35,101 nt of DNA from contig JACZJQ010000124.1 of assembly GCA_014860455.1 (NCBI GenBank), positions 1 through 35,101 on the forward strand. The letters run 5' to 3'. This document shows, piece by piece, positions 15,387-22,973 of the stretch (its first letter is position 1; the number at the start of each line of letters is the position of its first letter). Made by a program: the position numbers and the translations under genes. Source of the DNA: Bryobacteraceae bacterium. Lineage in GTDB: Bacteria; Acidobacteriota; Terriglobia; Bryobacterales; Bryobacteraceae. Below the pieces are notes generated by a model that was not told the DNA's origin, made no database searches, and worked only from the letters and a program-made list of their open reading frames with translations.

Positions 15387-15965
15387 ATGCGTAGCGCAAT
15401 CTTCTTCTTGACCGGAGTCGCGATGATGCTGCTGGGCGGCTGGGTAGGGCTGCCCAAGGTGCTCTACAAGCAGCAGGCGCAGCCGCTCGACTTCAGCCAC
15501 AAGGCCCACGTGGTGAAGGCCGAAATGGACTGCACTGGCTGCCACGATTTCCGTGAGGACGGCTCTTTCGCTGGCGTGCCGAAGCTGGACAACTGCGCCG
15601 GCTGTCACGCCGAACCTGTTGGAACGACGGCGAACGAAAAGAAGCTCGTCGAGGCTCATGTGACTCCGGAAAAGGAAATCGGCTGGCTGGTCTACTCGAA
15701 GCAGCCGATCAACACCCGGTTTTCACATGCCATCCACGTCAAGAAGGCGGAACTGAAATGCGAGCGCTGCCACGGCGAGCACGGCAAGACGGAAACGCTG
15801 AGGCCCTACGAATACAACGTGGTGAGCGGCTACAGCCGTGACATCTGGGGCAGGAGCGTTTCGCGATTGAGGAGGGCAAGCCACGAAGGCATGAAGATGG
15901 ACGATTGCATGGACTGCCACAAGGAAAAGGGCGCCGTGGCGGGATGCCTCGGCTGCCACCGGTAG
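15387..15965 (+). CDS. qrcA: pentaheme c-type cytochrome, QrcA-like
   Basis: This 192-residue protein has an N-terminal hydrophobic segment (about 4-22) that may be an uncleaved anchor or a signal. Five CxxCH heme-binding motifs follow: CTGCH 49, CAGCH 70, CERCH 125, CMDCH 174 and CLGCH 187. Candidate distal ligands are the paired histidines in FSHKAHV (38, 41) and FSHAIHV (114, 117), the hallmark of cytochrome c3/c7-like and QrcA proteins. Known QrcA is described with six hemes, so this version appears to have one fewer. It should sit on the periplasmic side and pass electrons to or from the FeS and molybdopterin-type subunits. The ATG at 15387 follows GGAG; longer in-frame starts overlap the previous gene and lack a signal. 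The symbol is by analogy. Confidence 0.88.
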   Translation: MRSAIFFLTGVAMMLLGGWVGLPKVLYKQQAQPLDFSHKAHVVKAEMDCTGCHDFREDGSFAGVPKLDNCAGCHAEPVGTTANEKKLVEAHVTPEKEIGWLVYSKQPINTRFSHAIHVKKAELKCERCHGEHGKTETLRPYEYNVVSGYSRDIWGRSVSRLRRASHEGMKMDDCMDCHKEKGAVAGCLGCHR

Positions 15966-15981
15966 GCGAGGAACTGAACCG

Positions 15982-17982
15982 ATGTTGAAACGCAGAGATA
16001 TCCTGATGCTGGGCGGCGGGTCCATCGTCGCGCTGCCGCTGACGCCGATTCCCTACAAACTTCTGGACGACACGGCAATCTGGACGCAGAACTGGCCCTG
16101 GATCCCGGTGCCCAAGGCCGGCGCGGCGTCGGTGAAAAACAGCGTCTGCACGCTGTGCCGCGCCGGGTGTGCGATCGCGGTGCGCATGGTCGACGACAGG
16201 CCGATCGGCGTCATGCCGCGGGGCGAGGCGCCGGGAGGCATCTGCGCGCTTGCCTTCGGATCGCACCAGTTGCCCTGGCATAAGGCGCGGCTGCGGACCT
16301 GCCTGCTCGACGGCAAGCCCGCCGATTGCGCCGGTGTCGCCGCTGCCGTAGCCAACGCGGCGGCAGGCGGCAAGACGGTCGCCGTGCTCGACGAACGGCC
16401 GGGCAGAGCGATGTCCGGGCTCTACCGCAGGTTCGCCTCGGCGATGGAAAAAGGGATCTATGCGACGCCGGTCATCCAGGAGACGGCGACACTTGAGGCG
16501 GCCGGTCAACTTTGCGGCGGCAAGTCAAAGCTACGATACGACTGGTCCAAAGCCGCAACGGTCCTGAGCGTCGGCGCTCCGCTGCTCGATGGGTGGCCTG
16601 GCGCTGCCGAACTGATCGCCCGCCGGGCGAAGGGCGAAGTGAAACTAATCCACGCCGGGTCGAACTACTCGCGGCAGGCTCAGCTCTCCGAACGATTCAT
16701 CCCGCTGGCGCCGGGCAGCGAGTGCGCTTTCGCCCTCGGACTGGCCGGCGCATTGATGGCGCAGGGCGCGCCTAAGGCGGACGGCCTGCGCGAGTTTGAA
16801 TCGATCGTCTCACGGTTCCCCCTCGAACGCGCCTCGGCCATGACGGCCCTGAAGCCGGAGACATTCAAAGAACTGGCGCAGATACTCGCCGGCAACTCGC
16901 CGGCAGTCGTGGTAGGCGGCGGCGACTTCGCCTCAGGCCCGTTCGAAGCCGAGACCGAGGAACTGCTGGCGGCCTTGAACGTCCTGCTCGGCAGTGTCGG
17001 ACGCGAAGGCGGCATCATCGCTCGGCCTGAATGGCCAGGCGAAGCCGAATCAAAGCGCTGGAACGAAATCCCCGACGGAAGCGTTGACGTTCTGATCGCC
17101 GACCGTGCGGCGGCAGGTTTCGCACTGCCTTGGAACGTGATCGAACGCAAACTCGCAAAGGGCGCTTTCGTTGCGGCCATCTCAACCTGGAACGAAGGCC
17201 TCGCCACCCGCGCGCAGGCTGTGGTGGCCGCCCCGGCTCCGATGGAGGACTGGACCGAGAGCGCTCAGGCCGATCAGGCCGGGTGGGCTGTGGCGCCCGC
17301 GGTGCTCAAGCGCCAGGAAGGCGCGGTGACGCCGGACGAGTTCCTCACTGCCCTGGCTGCGGCCATGAGCCTTCAGCTTGGCGATGGGTTTGGCATCGAG
17401 GACGAAATGAAGAGCCTCGCCGCGAAAATCCACGCCTCGAAGAAGGGCGAGGCATCGGGTCAGAAGGTCAGTGCAATGGCCACGGCCGATGACCTTTGGA
17501 AAGCGATCTCGGAAGGCGCGGCCTGGTCAGACCAGGCCGCACCGGCTCAGTCTCTGAAGCCGCGCCTGCCCGGCGCGAAACCGGAAGAGATGGAGCGCCT
17601 GCTGGCGGTGGCCAACAGCCATCCGCCCAAATCGAAACCCGAGGGCTTTCCTCTGGCACTGCTGGCCACCGGCTGGGTCGCCGCGGGCGCGGGCGCCAAG
17701 CCGCCGCTGGCGAGAAAAGTAGAGGACGAATCGCTGCTGAGGCGGCCGGCTGGACGGGCGGCGATGAATCCGTCGACGGCCCAGGGCTTGGGCCTGAAGA
17801 ACGGCGATGCGGTGAAGGTGGAAACCCGGCGAGGCGAGCAGCAGATGACGCTGACGCTCGACGACGCTGTGCTGCCGAACGCAATTGAATCCGAGGTCGT
17901 CGGCGGCGGCGCGATGGAGCTTTTCGAAGCCGGCCCGGACGGGACCTGGCGCCAGGCCTGGGCGCGAGTAAGGAGGGCGTAG
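15982..17982 (+). CDS. qrcB: molybdopterin oxidoreductase-like subunit, QrcB-like
   Basis: This 666-residue protein starts with a Tat-type signal (KRRDILMLGGGSIVALPL) and so is exported folded. A [4Fe-4S] motif follows at C56-x2-C59-x3-C63-x24-C88, the usual N-terminal cluster of the DMSO reductase superfamily. The middle holds dinucleotide-fold segments of the molybdopterin domains, and the C-terminal about 80 residues (MNPSTAQGLGLKNGDAVKVE) are the molybdopterin dinucleotide-binding barrel. The protein is short for a catalytic enzyme, and I cannot see a metal-ligand Cys/SeCys or Ser region with confidence. QrcB of sulfate reducers is reported to lack molybdenum and to act as an electron-transfer scaffold; that fits here but is inference. 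It lies between the cytochrome and ferredoxin-type genes. The ribosome-binding site is GAGGAA. Confidence 0.87.
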   Translation: MLKRRDILMLGGGSIVALPLTPIPYKLLDDTAIWTQNWPWIPVPKAGAASVKNSVCTLCRAGCAIAVRMVDDRPIGVMPRGEAPGGICALAFGSHQLPWHKARLRTCLLDGKPADCAGVAAAVANAAAGGKTVAVLDERPGRAMSGLYRRFASAMEKGIYATPVIQETATLEAAGQLCGGKSKLRYDWSKAATVLSVGAPLLDGWPGAAELIARRAKGEVKLIHAGSNYSRQAQLSERFIPLAPGSECAFALGLAGALMAQGAPKADGLREFESIVSRFPLERASAMTALKPETFKELAQILAGNSPAVVVGGGDFASGPFEAETEELLAALNVLLGSVGREGGIIARPEWPGEAESKRWNEIPDGSVDVLIADRAAAGFALPWNVIERKLAKGAFVAAISTWNEGLATRAQAVVAAPAPMEDWTESAQADQAGWAVAPAVLKRQEGAVTPDEFLTALAAAMSLQLGDGFGIEDEMKSLAAKIHASKKGEASGQKVSAMATADDLWKAISEGAAWSDQAAPAQSLKPRLPGAKPEEMERLLAVANSHPPKSKPEGFPLALLATGWVAAGAGAKPPLARKVEDESLLRRPAGRAAMNPSTAQGLGLKNGDAVKVETRRGEQQMTLTLDDAVLPNAIESEVVGGGAMELFEAGPDGTWRQAWARVRRA

Positions 17983-17984
17983 CG

Positions 17985-18764
17985 ATGGCGGCCGGAGCGA
18001 ATGAAATGAAGAAGACGAACCGGAAGTACCGCTACGGAATGGTGATCGACCTGGACGCCTGCACAGGTTGCGGCGCATGCATGGTGGCCTGTGCCGCGGA
18101 AAACAACCTCGCCCCGGCCCCGGCCAAAGTGACCGACCGGACATCGATCACGCTGATGCGGGTTTTCCAGGTGAAGGAACCGGCTCCGATGCCGGCGCGC
18201 AAGACCGCATTCGTGCCCATGATGTGCATGCAGTGCGACGATCCGCCTTGCGAGCACGTCTGCCCCCAGCAGGCCGTCGAACTCGATCCCCGTACCGGCA
18301 TCGTCGACCAGATGGTCCAGCGCTGCTTCGGCTGCCGCTATTGCATGGCCGCCTGCCCGTTCCACGCCCGCTACTTCAACTGGTTCGACCCGGAATGGCC
18401 GGCGGGCATGGAGCAGACATTGAACCCTGCCGTCGCCCCAAGAATGCGCGGCGTCGTCGAAAAATGCGACCTCTGCCACGGCCGCTTCCACGAAGCGCAG
18501 GACCGCGCGGCGATGGAAGGTTCCGACAACATCACCTATCAGCCCGCTTGCGCCGAGGCTTGCCCGGCTCAGGCCATCCGCATCGGCGACCTCAACAACC
18601 CCGATGACCCGATCCAGGTGCAGATCGGCAAGCCCGAGACTTTCCAGTTCCTCGTCAAACTCGGGACCAAACCGAAGATGTACTACCAATCCAAGCACGA
18701 CTGGGTGAAACGGCTCGCCGAACGCGACTCGGCCAACGGCAATTCCAACAGGAGGGATGCGTAA
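17985..18764 (+). CDS. qrcC: four-cluster [4Fe-4S] ferredoxin subunit, QrcC-like
   Basis: This 259-residue iron-sulfur protein belongs to the DmsB/PsrB/NrfC family. Four cysteine sets are visible: CTGCGACMVAC (26-36), MCMQCDDPPCEHVCP, RCFGCRYCMAACP, and KCDLCHG pairing with ACAEACP, enough for four clusters forming an electron wire. It has no signal peptide and would be exported together with the Tat-targeted QrcB-like partner. It starts two bases after that gene's stop with AAGGAGG upstream; a second ATG at 18006 is possible but weaker. In Qrc complexes this subunit links the cytochrome side to the NrfD-type quinone-binding subunit. The gene symbol is by analogy with the desulfovibrio complex. 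Confidence 0.92.
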   Translation: MAAGANEMKKTNRKYRYGMVIDLDACTGCGACMVACAAENNLAPAPAKVTDRTSITLMRVFQVKEPAPMPARKTAFVPMMCMQCDDPPCEHVCPQQAVELDPRTGIVDQMVQRCFGCRYCMAACPFHARYFNWFDPEWPAGMEQTLNPAVAPRMRGVVEKCDLCHGRFHEAQDRAAMEGSDNITYQPACAEACPAQAIRIGDLNNPDDPIQVQIGKPETFQFLVKLGTKPKMYYQSKHDWVKRLAERDSANGNSNRRDA

Positions 18765-18765
18765 C

Positions 18766-20076
18766 ATGGCGGCCAGCGCAATCAAACCTCCGCTGACGGC
18801 TGAAATCGCCGCCAGCGAACGGCAGTGGATCGCCCGCGGGTTGGAGAGGTGTTCTCCGCTCGCCTTCGCCGGCTGGATGGCCCCCTGGCTCATCCTGCTC
18901 GGTGTCGGCATCTACGCCACTTACCTCTGCCTGCGCTACGGCCTCGGCGCCACTAACCTCGACAACCGCTTCGGATTCGGCCTCTGGATCTTCCTCGACC
19001 TTGCAGTCATCGCCCTCGGCGCCGGCGCCTTCTTCTCCGGCTTCCTCCTCTACATCCTCAAATGGAAAGAGATCAAAGCCGTCATCAGCAGCGCCGTCGT
19101 ACTCGGCTTCCTCTGCTACAGCGGCGCCATGGCCATCCTCGCCATCGACGTCGGACAACCGCTGCGCTCCTGGTTCACCTTCTGGCACCCGAATGTTCAT
19201 TCGATGCTCACCGAGGTGACGTTCTGTATCACTTGCTACCTCATCGTCCTGACCATCGAATACCTGCCCATCCTGCTTAAGAACAGGCGTATCAAACAGG
19301 TGCCCTCGTTCCTGGTCTTCGAATGGGAACTGCATAAGCTCATCCCCGTCATGGCCGGCATCGGCTGCCTGCTGTCGTTCTTCCACCAGGGCTCGCTCGG
19401 CGGTCTGTTCGGCGTCATGCGCGGCCGTCCCTTCGCCTTCCGCGAAGGCTTCGCCATCTGGCCCACGACGTTCTTCCTCTTCGTCCTCTCCGCCGCCGCC
19501 GTCGGCCCCAGCTTCATCATCCTCACCACCAAACTCGTCGAGAAGATCACCAGCAAGCGCCTGGTCAAGGAACAGGTCTACCAGACCCTCGCCAAGACCA
19601 CAGGCGTCCTGCTGACGGCCTACATTGCCTTGAAGAGCGTCGACACCCTGATCTGGCTGAACTCGACTTCCTTCAATGCCGGCTTCGCCCCCTGGGAATA
19701 CTACGAATGGAAGCCCTTCGGCGGCTGGATCCTGTTTGCCGAAATCGTCGTCTTCGGTATGGTGCCGGCCCTGATGCTGCTGTCGAAACGGATCCGAACC
19801 CGCCGCGGCGTTATCGTGCTCGGCGCTCTGCTGGCGTGCACGGGCGTGGTGCTCAACCGCTTCGTCATGACCATCCAGACCCTGGCGTTGCCCACCCTCA
19901 GCTTCGACGAGTTCATGACTTACATGCCCAACTGGGTTGAGTTTGCGGTGTTTGGAATGGTGATCGCATACGCGGTCATCGTCTACTCACTGTCGTACAG
20001 GTACTTGAATCTGTTTCCGCAGGAGAAGGAACTCTCTGCGGGCAACGTGGAGGTAAATGATGTTCCCGTTCGTTGA
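18766..20076 (+). CDS. qrcD: NrfD/PsrC-like quinone-interacting membrane subunit, QrcD-like
   Basis: This 436-residue integral membrane protein has about ten hydrophobic helices and the NrfD/PsrC layout: a first helix at LILLGVGIYATYLCLRYG, then LWIFLDLAVIALGAGAFF, a YSGAMAILAIDVGQP loop, and WHPNVHSMLTEV, typical of the family. Such subunits bind menaquinone and anchor the periplasmic subunits. The ATG at 18766 is preferred to 18757 because the AGGAGGG site then sits at normal spacing and the start follows the preceding stop by one base. The C-terminus overlaps the next gene. Together with the cytochrome, QrcB-like and QrcC-like products it should make a menaquinone:cytochrome oxidoreductase. 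Confidence 0.92.
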   Translation: MAASAIKPPLTAEIAASERQWIARGLERCSPLAFAGWMAPWLILLGVGIYATYLCLRYGLGATNLDNRFGFGLWIFLDLAVIALGAGAFFSGFLLYILKWKEIKAVISSAVVLGFLCYSGAMAILAIDVGQPLRSWFTFWHPNVHSMLTEVTFCITCYLIVLTIEYLPILLKNRRIKQVPSFLVFEWELHKLIPVMAGIGCLLSFFHQGSLGGLFGVMRGRPFAFREGFAIWPTTFFLFVLSAAAVGPSFIILTTKLVEKITSKRLVKEQVYQTLAKTTGVLLTAYIALKSVDTLIWLNSTSFNAGFAPWEYYEWKPFGGWILFAEIVVFGMVPALMLLSKRIRTRRGVIVLGALLACTGVVLNRFVMTIQTLALPTLSFDEFMTYMPNWVEFAVFGMVIAYAVIVYSLSYRYLNLFPQEKELSAGNVEVNDVPVR

Positions 20077-20878
20077 TGGCTTTCACTGGACTTTCGGTCA
20101 CGTTCTTTTCCTGAGCATCTTCGGAATCGTCCTCGCTGTGATTGCGGTCACCCTCTTGGTGTCGCTCCGCAGGACGGCCAGGGAGAGCAAGCCCGGCAAA
20201 GCCGAGGCGGTCCGCTGGAAGAGCGAATTCCACGACCTCACCGACGACGAACGCCGCTGCCGGCACGACCTCGCCGGACGCGTCGACCACCGCCATTGCC
20301 ACAACGAATTCGATTGCCGGCAGTGCGAGACCCACCCCAAACTGGCCAGCGTCACAGCCGCCGAATTCGACTTCAGTACCTACGGGCTGGACTACCCGAT
20401 GGACCGTTTCTACCACCGCGGCCAGACCTGGGTGAAACGCGAGAGCGATGGCACGCTGACCGTCGGATTGACCGACCTGGGCAAACGGCTCCTCGGCCAG
20501 CCTGACCGCGTCAATCTCCCCAACACCGGAGACAAGGTCTTTGCCAATGGACGCGGTTGGACGGCCTCCCGCGGCGGAGTCGAGGTCAGAATCCTGGCGC
20601 CGGTGGACGGGGAAGTGATCGCCACAGGCGGTCCGGACAGCGAATTCTATCTGCGGGTGAAGCCGTTGGAAACCAATCCGAACCTCGCGCACTTGCTTCG
20701 TGGCCAGGAAGTGAGCGGCTGGGTCCGGGCTCAGTTGGAGCAACTGCAGATTCTGGTGACTCCCGCCGGATCAACCGCCTCCCTCGCCGACGGCGGCGTG
20801 CTGATGGAGGATCTGCCCAAAGCCCAGCCCGAAGCCAATTGGGACAAAGTCTACGGCGAAATGTTCATGGCGCCGTAA
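20060..20878 (+). CDS. membrane-anchored glycine cleavage H-like protein without lipoyl lysine
   Basis: This 272-residue protein has one membrane helix (about 12-36), then a Cys4 motif C67-x12-C80-x5-C86-x2-C89 rich in His, and an H-protein-like domain from about 117 to 230. That domain follows H-protein closely: YHRGQTWVKRESDGTLTVGL against [20 protein letters not shown] of E. coli GcvH, and LAPVDGEV against YAPVSGEI. By gapless comparison in this stretch the lipoyl lysine is a glycine (about 173), so it should not be lipoylated. The start is ATG at 20060, six bases after GGAGG; ATG at 20057 is the alternative. It overlaps the NrfD-like gene, ends the operon, and is followed by a strong hairpin. 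The role is probably structural or in electron transfer. Confidence 0.82.
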   Translation: MFPFVDGFHWTFGHVLFLSIFGIVLAVIAVTLLVSLRRTARESKPGKAEAVRWKSEFHDLTDDERRCRHDLAGRVDHRHCHNEFDCRQCETHPKLASVTAAEFDFSTYGLDYPMDRFYHRGQTWVKRESDGTLTVGLTDLGKRLLGQPDRVNLPNTGDKVFANGRGWTASRGGVEVRILAPVDGEVIATGGPDSEFYLRVKPLETNPNLAHLLRGQEVSGWVRAQLEQLQILVTPAGSTASLADGGVLMEDLPKAQPEANWDKVYGEMFMAP

Positions 20879-20939
20879 ACCGCATCCGGTGCGGCATCAC
20901 GCTGTTCGCACCGCCCCGCTTACAGACTCAACATGATCC

Positions 20940-20966
20940 GGGCCGCCCTCACATCCTGGGCGGCCC
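20940..20966. terminator. intrinsic terminator hairpin, possibly bidirectional
   Basis: The arms gggccgccc (20940-20948) and gggcggccc (20958-20966) are perfect complements around a 9-base loop, followed by atttattgtt on the plus strand. It lies between the end of the respiratory operon and the convergent LysE-type gene, so it may serve both. Confidence 0.8.
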
Positions 20967-20989
20967 ATTTATTGTTGACCTCAGCCCGG

Positions 20990-21607
20990 TCACAGCGCCT
21001 GAACGCGGATCCACCCATCCCGGAACAGAATGCCAGCCAGGATGAACAGCGCCGCGGCCAGCGCTCGCAGCGTGTATACATAGGCCCGCCCTGTCAACAG
21101 GCCGCGCATCCGGCCCAGCAGCAAGGCCACACCCACCTTCGATCCGATCAGGCAGGCATAGAACGCGGCGAGAAATGCCGCCGGCTGAACTGCGCCGCCA
21201 GACCAGCCTTTCAGAACCAGCGGCGCGCCGACAGTCGACCAGAACAAATACACGTGCGGGTTGAGGAAATTCATCGCCACGGCCTTTGCCAGCGACCTGG
21301 GCGCGCCCTCCGGCGCTCCCGCCGAAGGCGGCTTGGCCCGCAAGGTCTCGATGCCCAGAACAAGCAGAAATAGTGCTCCAGCGATCGACACGACAGCCAT
21401 TGCCGCACCCGCGTCACGCAGGCGGGAGAGTACCCAAAGCGATAGGGCAACGATCGGCAGATCTGAAATCAGCGGCGCGAAAGAGACGATAATCCCTTCG
21501 CGCCGCCCGTAGCGCAGTGTCTGCGCGACCACCAGCGTCAGTATCGGCCCAGGCGAGATCCCCGCGGCAAGGCCCAGCCCCGCACCCAAAAACAGAAACT
21601 CAGTCAA
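20990..21607 (-). CDS. LysE/RhtB family amino acid exporter
   Basis: This 205-residue inner-membrane protein has about six hydrophobic helices. The N-terminal GISPGP at 16-21 is the LysE family signature, and a conserved-type NFLNPHVYLFW lies near residue 115. These proteins export amino acids or derivatives such as lysine, threonine and homoserine in exchange for protons. The start is TTG at 21607 with GGGAGA upstream; no better start is in frame. It lies 42 bases downstream of the trans-sulfuration enzyme on the same strand and could export a sulfur amino acid or its product, but the substrate is not shown by the sequence. Confidence 0.9.
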   Translation of the reverse strand: MTEFLFLGAGLGLAAGISPGPILTLVVAQTLRYGRREGIIVSFAPLISDLPIVALSLWVLSRLRDAGAAMAVVSIAGALFLLVLGIETLRAKPPSAGAPEGAPRSLAKAVAMNFLNPHVYLFWSTVGAPLVLKGWSGGAVQPAAFLAAFYACLIGSKVGVALLLGRMRGLLTGRAYVYTLRALAAALFILAGILFRDGWIRVQAL

Positions 21608-21649
21608 TGAACCGATCTCCCGCCCGGCTCCCGGCCCTGCCCATCAGCG

Positions 21650-22909
21650 TCATGGTCTCGCGGCGGTTGCCGCGGCAGCAAGCGCCTGTTCCATATCGCG
21701 CATCAGGTCGTGCCAGTCTTCCACCCCAACCGAGATCCGGACCAGACCGTCGGTGATGCCGGCGATCTCCAACTCCCCGGCGCTGCAACCGGAGTGTGTC
21801 GTCGTCTTTGGATGACAGGCCAGCGTCTCCATCCCGCCGAGCGAGACGGCATTGTGCGCCAGTTTCAAGCTTCGGAGAAACTCGAACGCCGCCGGCCGGC
21901 CGCCATGCAGGTCAATGGCGATCATGGCGCCAGGGTAGTCGGTCTGCGACAGCCGGATGCGGATCTGCTCCGGATCGTTGAACAGCGTCGGATAGTACAC
22001 CTTCCGAATCTCAGGCCTTTTTACCAGCCCCTCGGCGATCCGTTGCGCATTCTTGCTCTGCCGGTTCATGCGCAGCGATACCGTCGGCAGCCGGCCGTCC
22101 AGAATCCAGCACTCGTCCGGTTGCAGGATGTTGCCATACAATCCCCGCCGCGACCGGACCGCTGCCTCCAGCCCCGCATCAACCCCTATCGCCACCCCGG
22201 CCAGCAAGTCCGAAAACCCGCCCAAATACTTCGTCGCCGAATACAACACGACATCGGCGCCGTGGACGATCGGATGCTGGAACGCCGGCCCCAGAAACGT
22301 GTTGTCCACCATCACTACAGGTTTCGGCTCCACCCGTGCTGCCGTCAGCGCCGCCCGCTTGATGTCGGTCATCACCATCGTCGGGTTCGCCGGGCTCTCG
22401 ATCAGGACAGCTCTTAATCTCTCCGTGGTCAGAATCGCCTGGTCCAATTCGGCGCTTCGGCCGGCGACTACTGGAATGCAGCGGACACCGAAAGGCTCGA
22501 AGAACTTATGCAGCAGACTCTGCGTTCCGCCATATAGCGGAACAGTGTGCAGGATTGCATCGCCCTGCTCCACGCAGGCCAGCAGCGTGGTCATGATTGC
22601 CGCCATCCCGCTGTTGAACACCACCGCCCACTGCGAGCCCTCCTCAAGCGGAATGATCTGGTCTTCCAATATCTGCGCGTTTGGATGATTGAACCGCGAA
22701 TAGATGAGATCCATCGCCTCGCCTGGTTCAGGCTTGGCTCGCCCCGAGAGAAGCTCGAAGGCCCGCTCGGCCGCCTCGGGACTCGAAAACACGTACGTCG
22801 AACTGCGGAATACCGCGGGCCGCGCGCTGCCCACGCTCAGGCGCGGATCGAATCCGCGGGTCAGTACCGCAGTGGAAGGGTGAGAACCGGAGTGATGGCG
22901 TTCAGACAT
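21650..22909 (-). CDS. trans-sulfuration PLP enzyme (cystathionine gamma-synthase/lyase or methionine gamma-lyase type)
   Basis: This 419-residue PLP-dependent enzyme belongs to the Cys/Met metabolism family. The PLP lysine is K227 in YSATKYLGGFSD. Other active-site marks are the phosphate-binding Tyr-Ser-Arg (YSR, 70-72), stacking Tyr126 in PLYGGTQ and Asp202 in VMVDNTF; the substrate carboxylate arginine is in the C-terminal GLVRISVGVED. It replaces, adds or eliminates groups at the gamma carbon of homoserine or methionine derivatives; which reaction is not decided by motifs. The ATG at 22909 follows AAGGAGG and is clear. An in-frame extension to 23083 runs into the preceding gene. A 7-bp inverted repeat lies upstream. 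It is probably cotranscribed with the LysE-type exporter. Confidence 0.9.
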   Translation of the reverse strand: MSERHHSGSHPSTAVLTRGFDPRLSVGSARPAVFRSSTYVFSSPEAAERAFELLSGRAKPEPGEAMDLIYSRFNHPNAQILEDQIIPLEEGSQWAVVFNSGMAAIMTTLLACVEQGDAILHTVPLYGGTQSLLHKFFEPFGVRCIPVVAGRSAELDQAILTTERLRAVLIESPANPTMVMTDIKRAALTAARVEPKPVVMVDNTFLGPAFQHPIVHGADVVLYSATKYLGGFSDLLAGVAIGVDAGLEAAVRSRRGLYGNILQPDECWILDGRLPTVSLRMNRQSKNAQRIAEGLVKRPEIRKVYYPTLFNDPEQIRIRLSQTDYPGAMIAIDLHGGRPAAFEFLRSLKLAHNAVSLGGMETLACHPKTTTHSGCSAGELEIAGITDGLVRISVGVEDWHDLMRDMEQALAAAATAARP

Positions 22910-22942
22910 GCGGACCTCCTTCGAGTGTGCCCGGTCGGCGCT

Positions 22943-22964
22943 CGTTACACCCTGGATTGTAACG
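22943..22964. promoter_or_regulatory. inverted repeat before the trans-sulfuration gene
   Basis: The arms cgttaca (22943-22949) and tgtaacg (22958-22964) are perfect complements with an 8-base spacer. The site is about 35 bases before the trans-sulfuration gene start and ten bases after the stop of the upstream gene. It may be an operator; it lacks a following T-run on either strand. Confidence 0.4.
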
Positions 22965-22973
22965 CCGCGGACG

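Noticed and set aside
22910-22973. SAM riboswitch before the trans-sulfuration gene
   Set aside because: The region is only 64 bases and shows a single dyad; the multi-stem SAM riboswitch core is not there.
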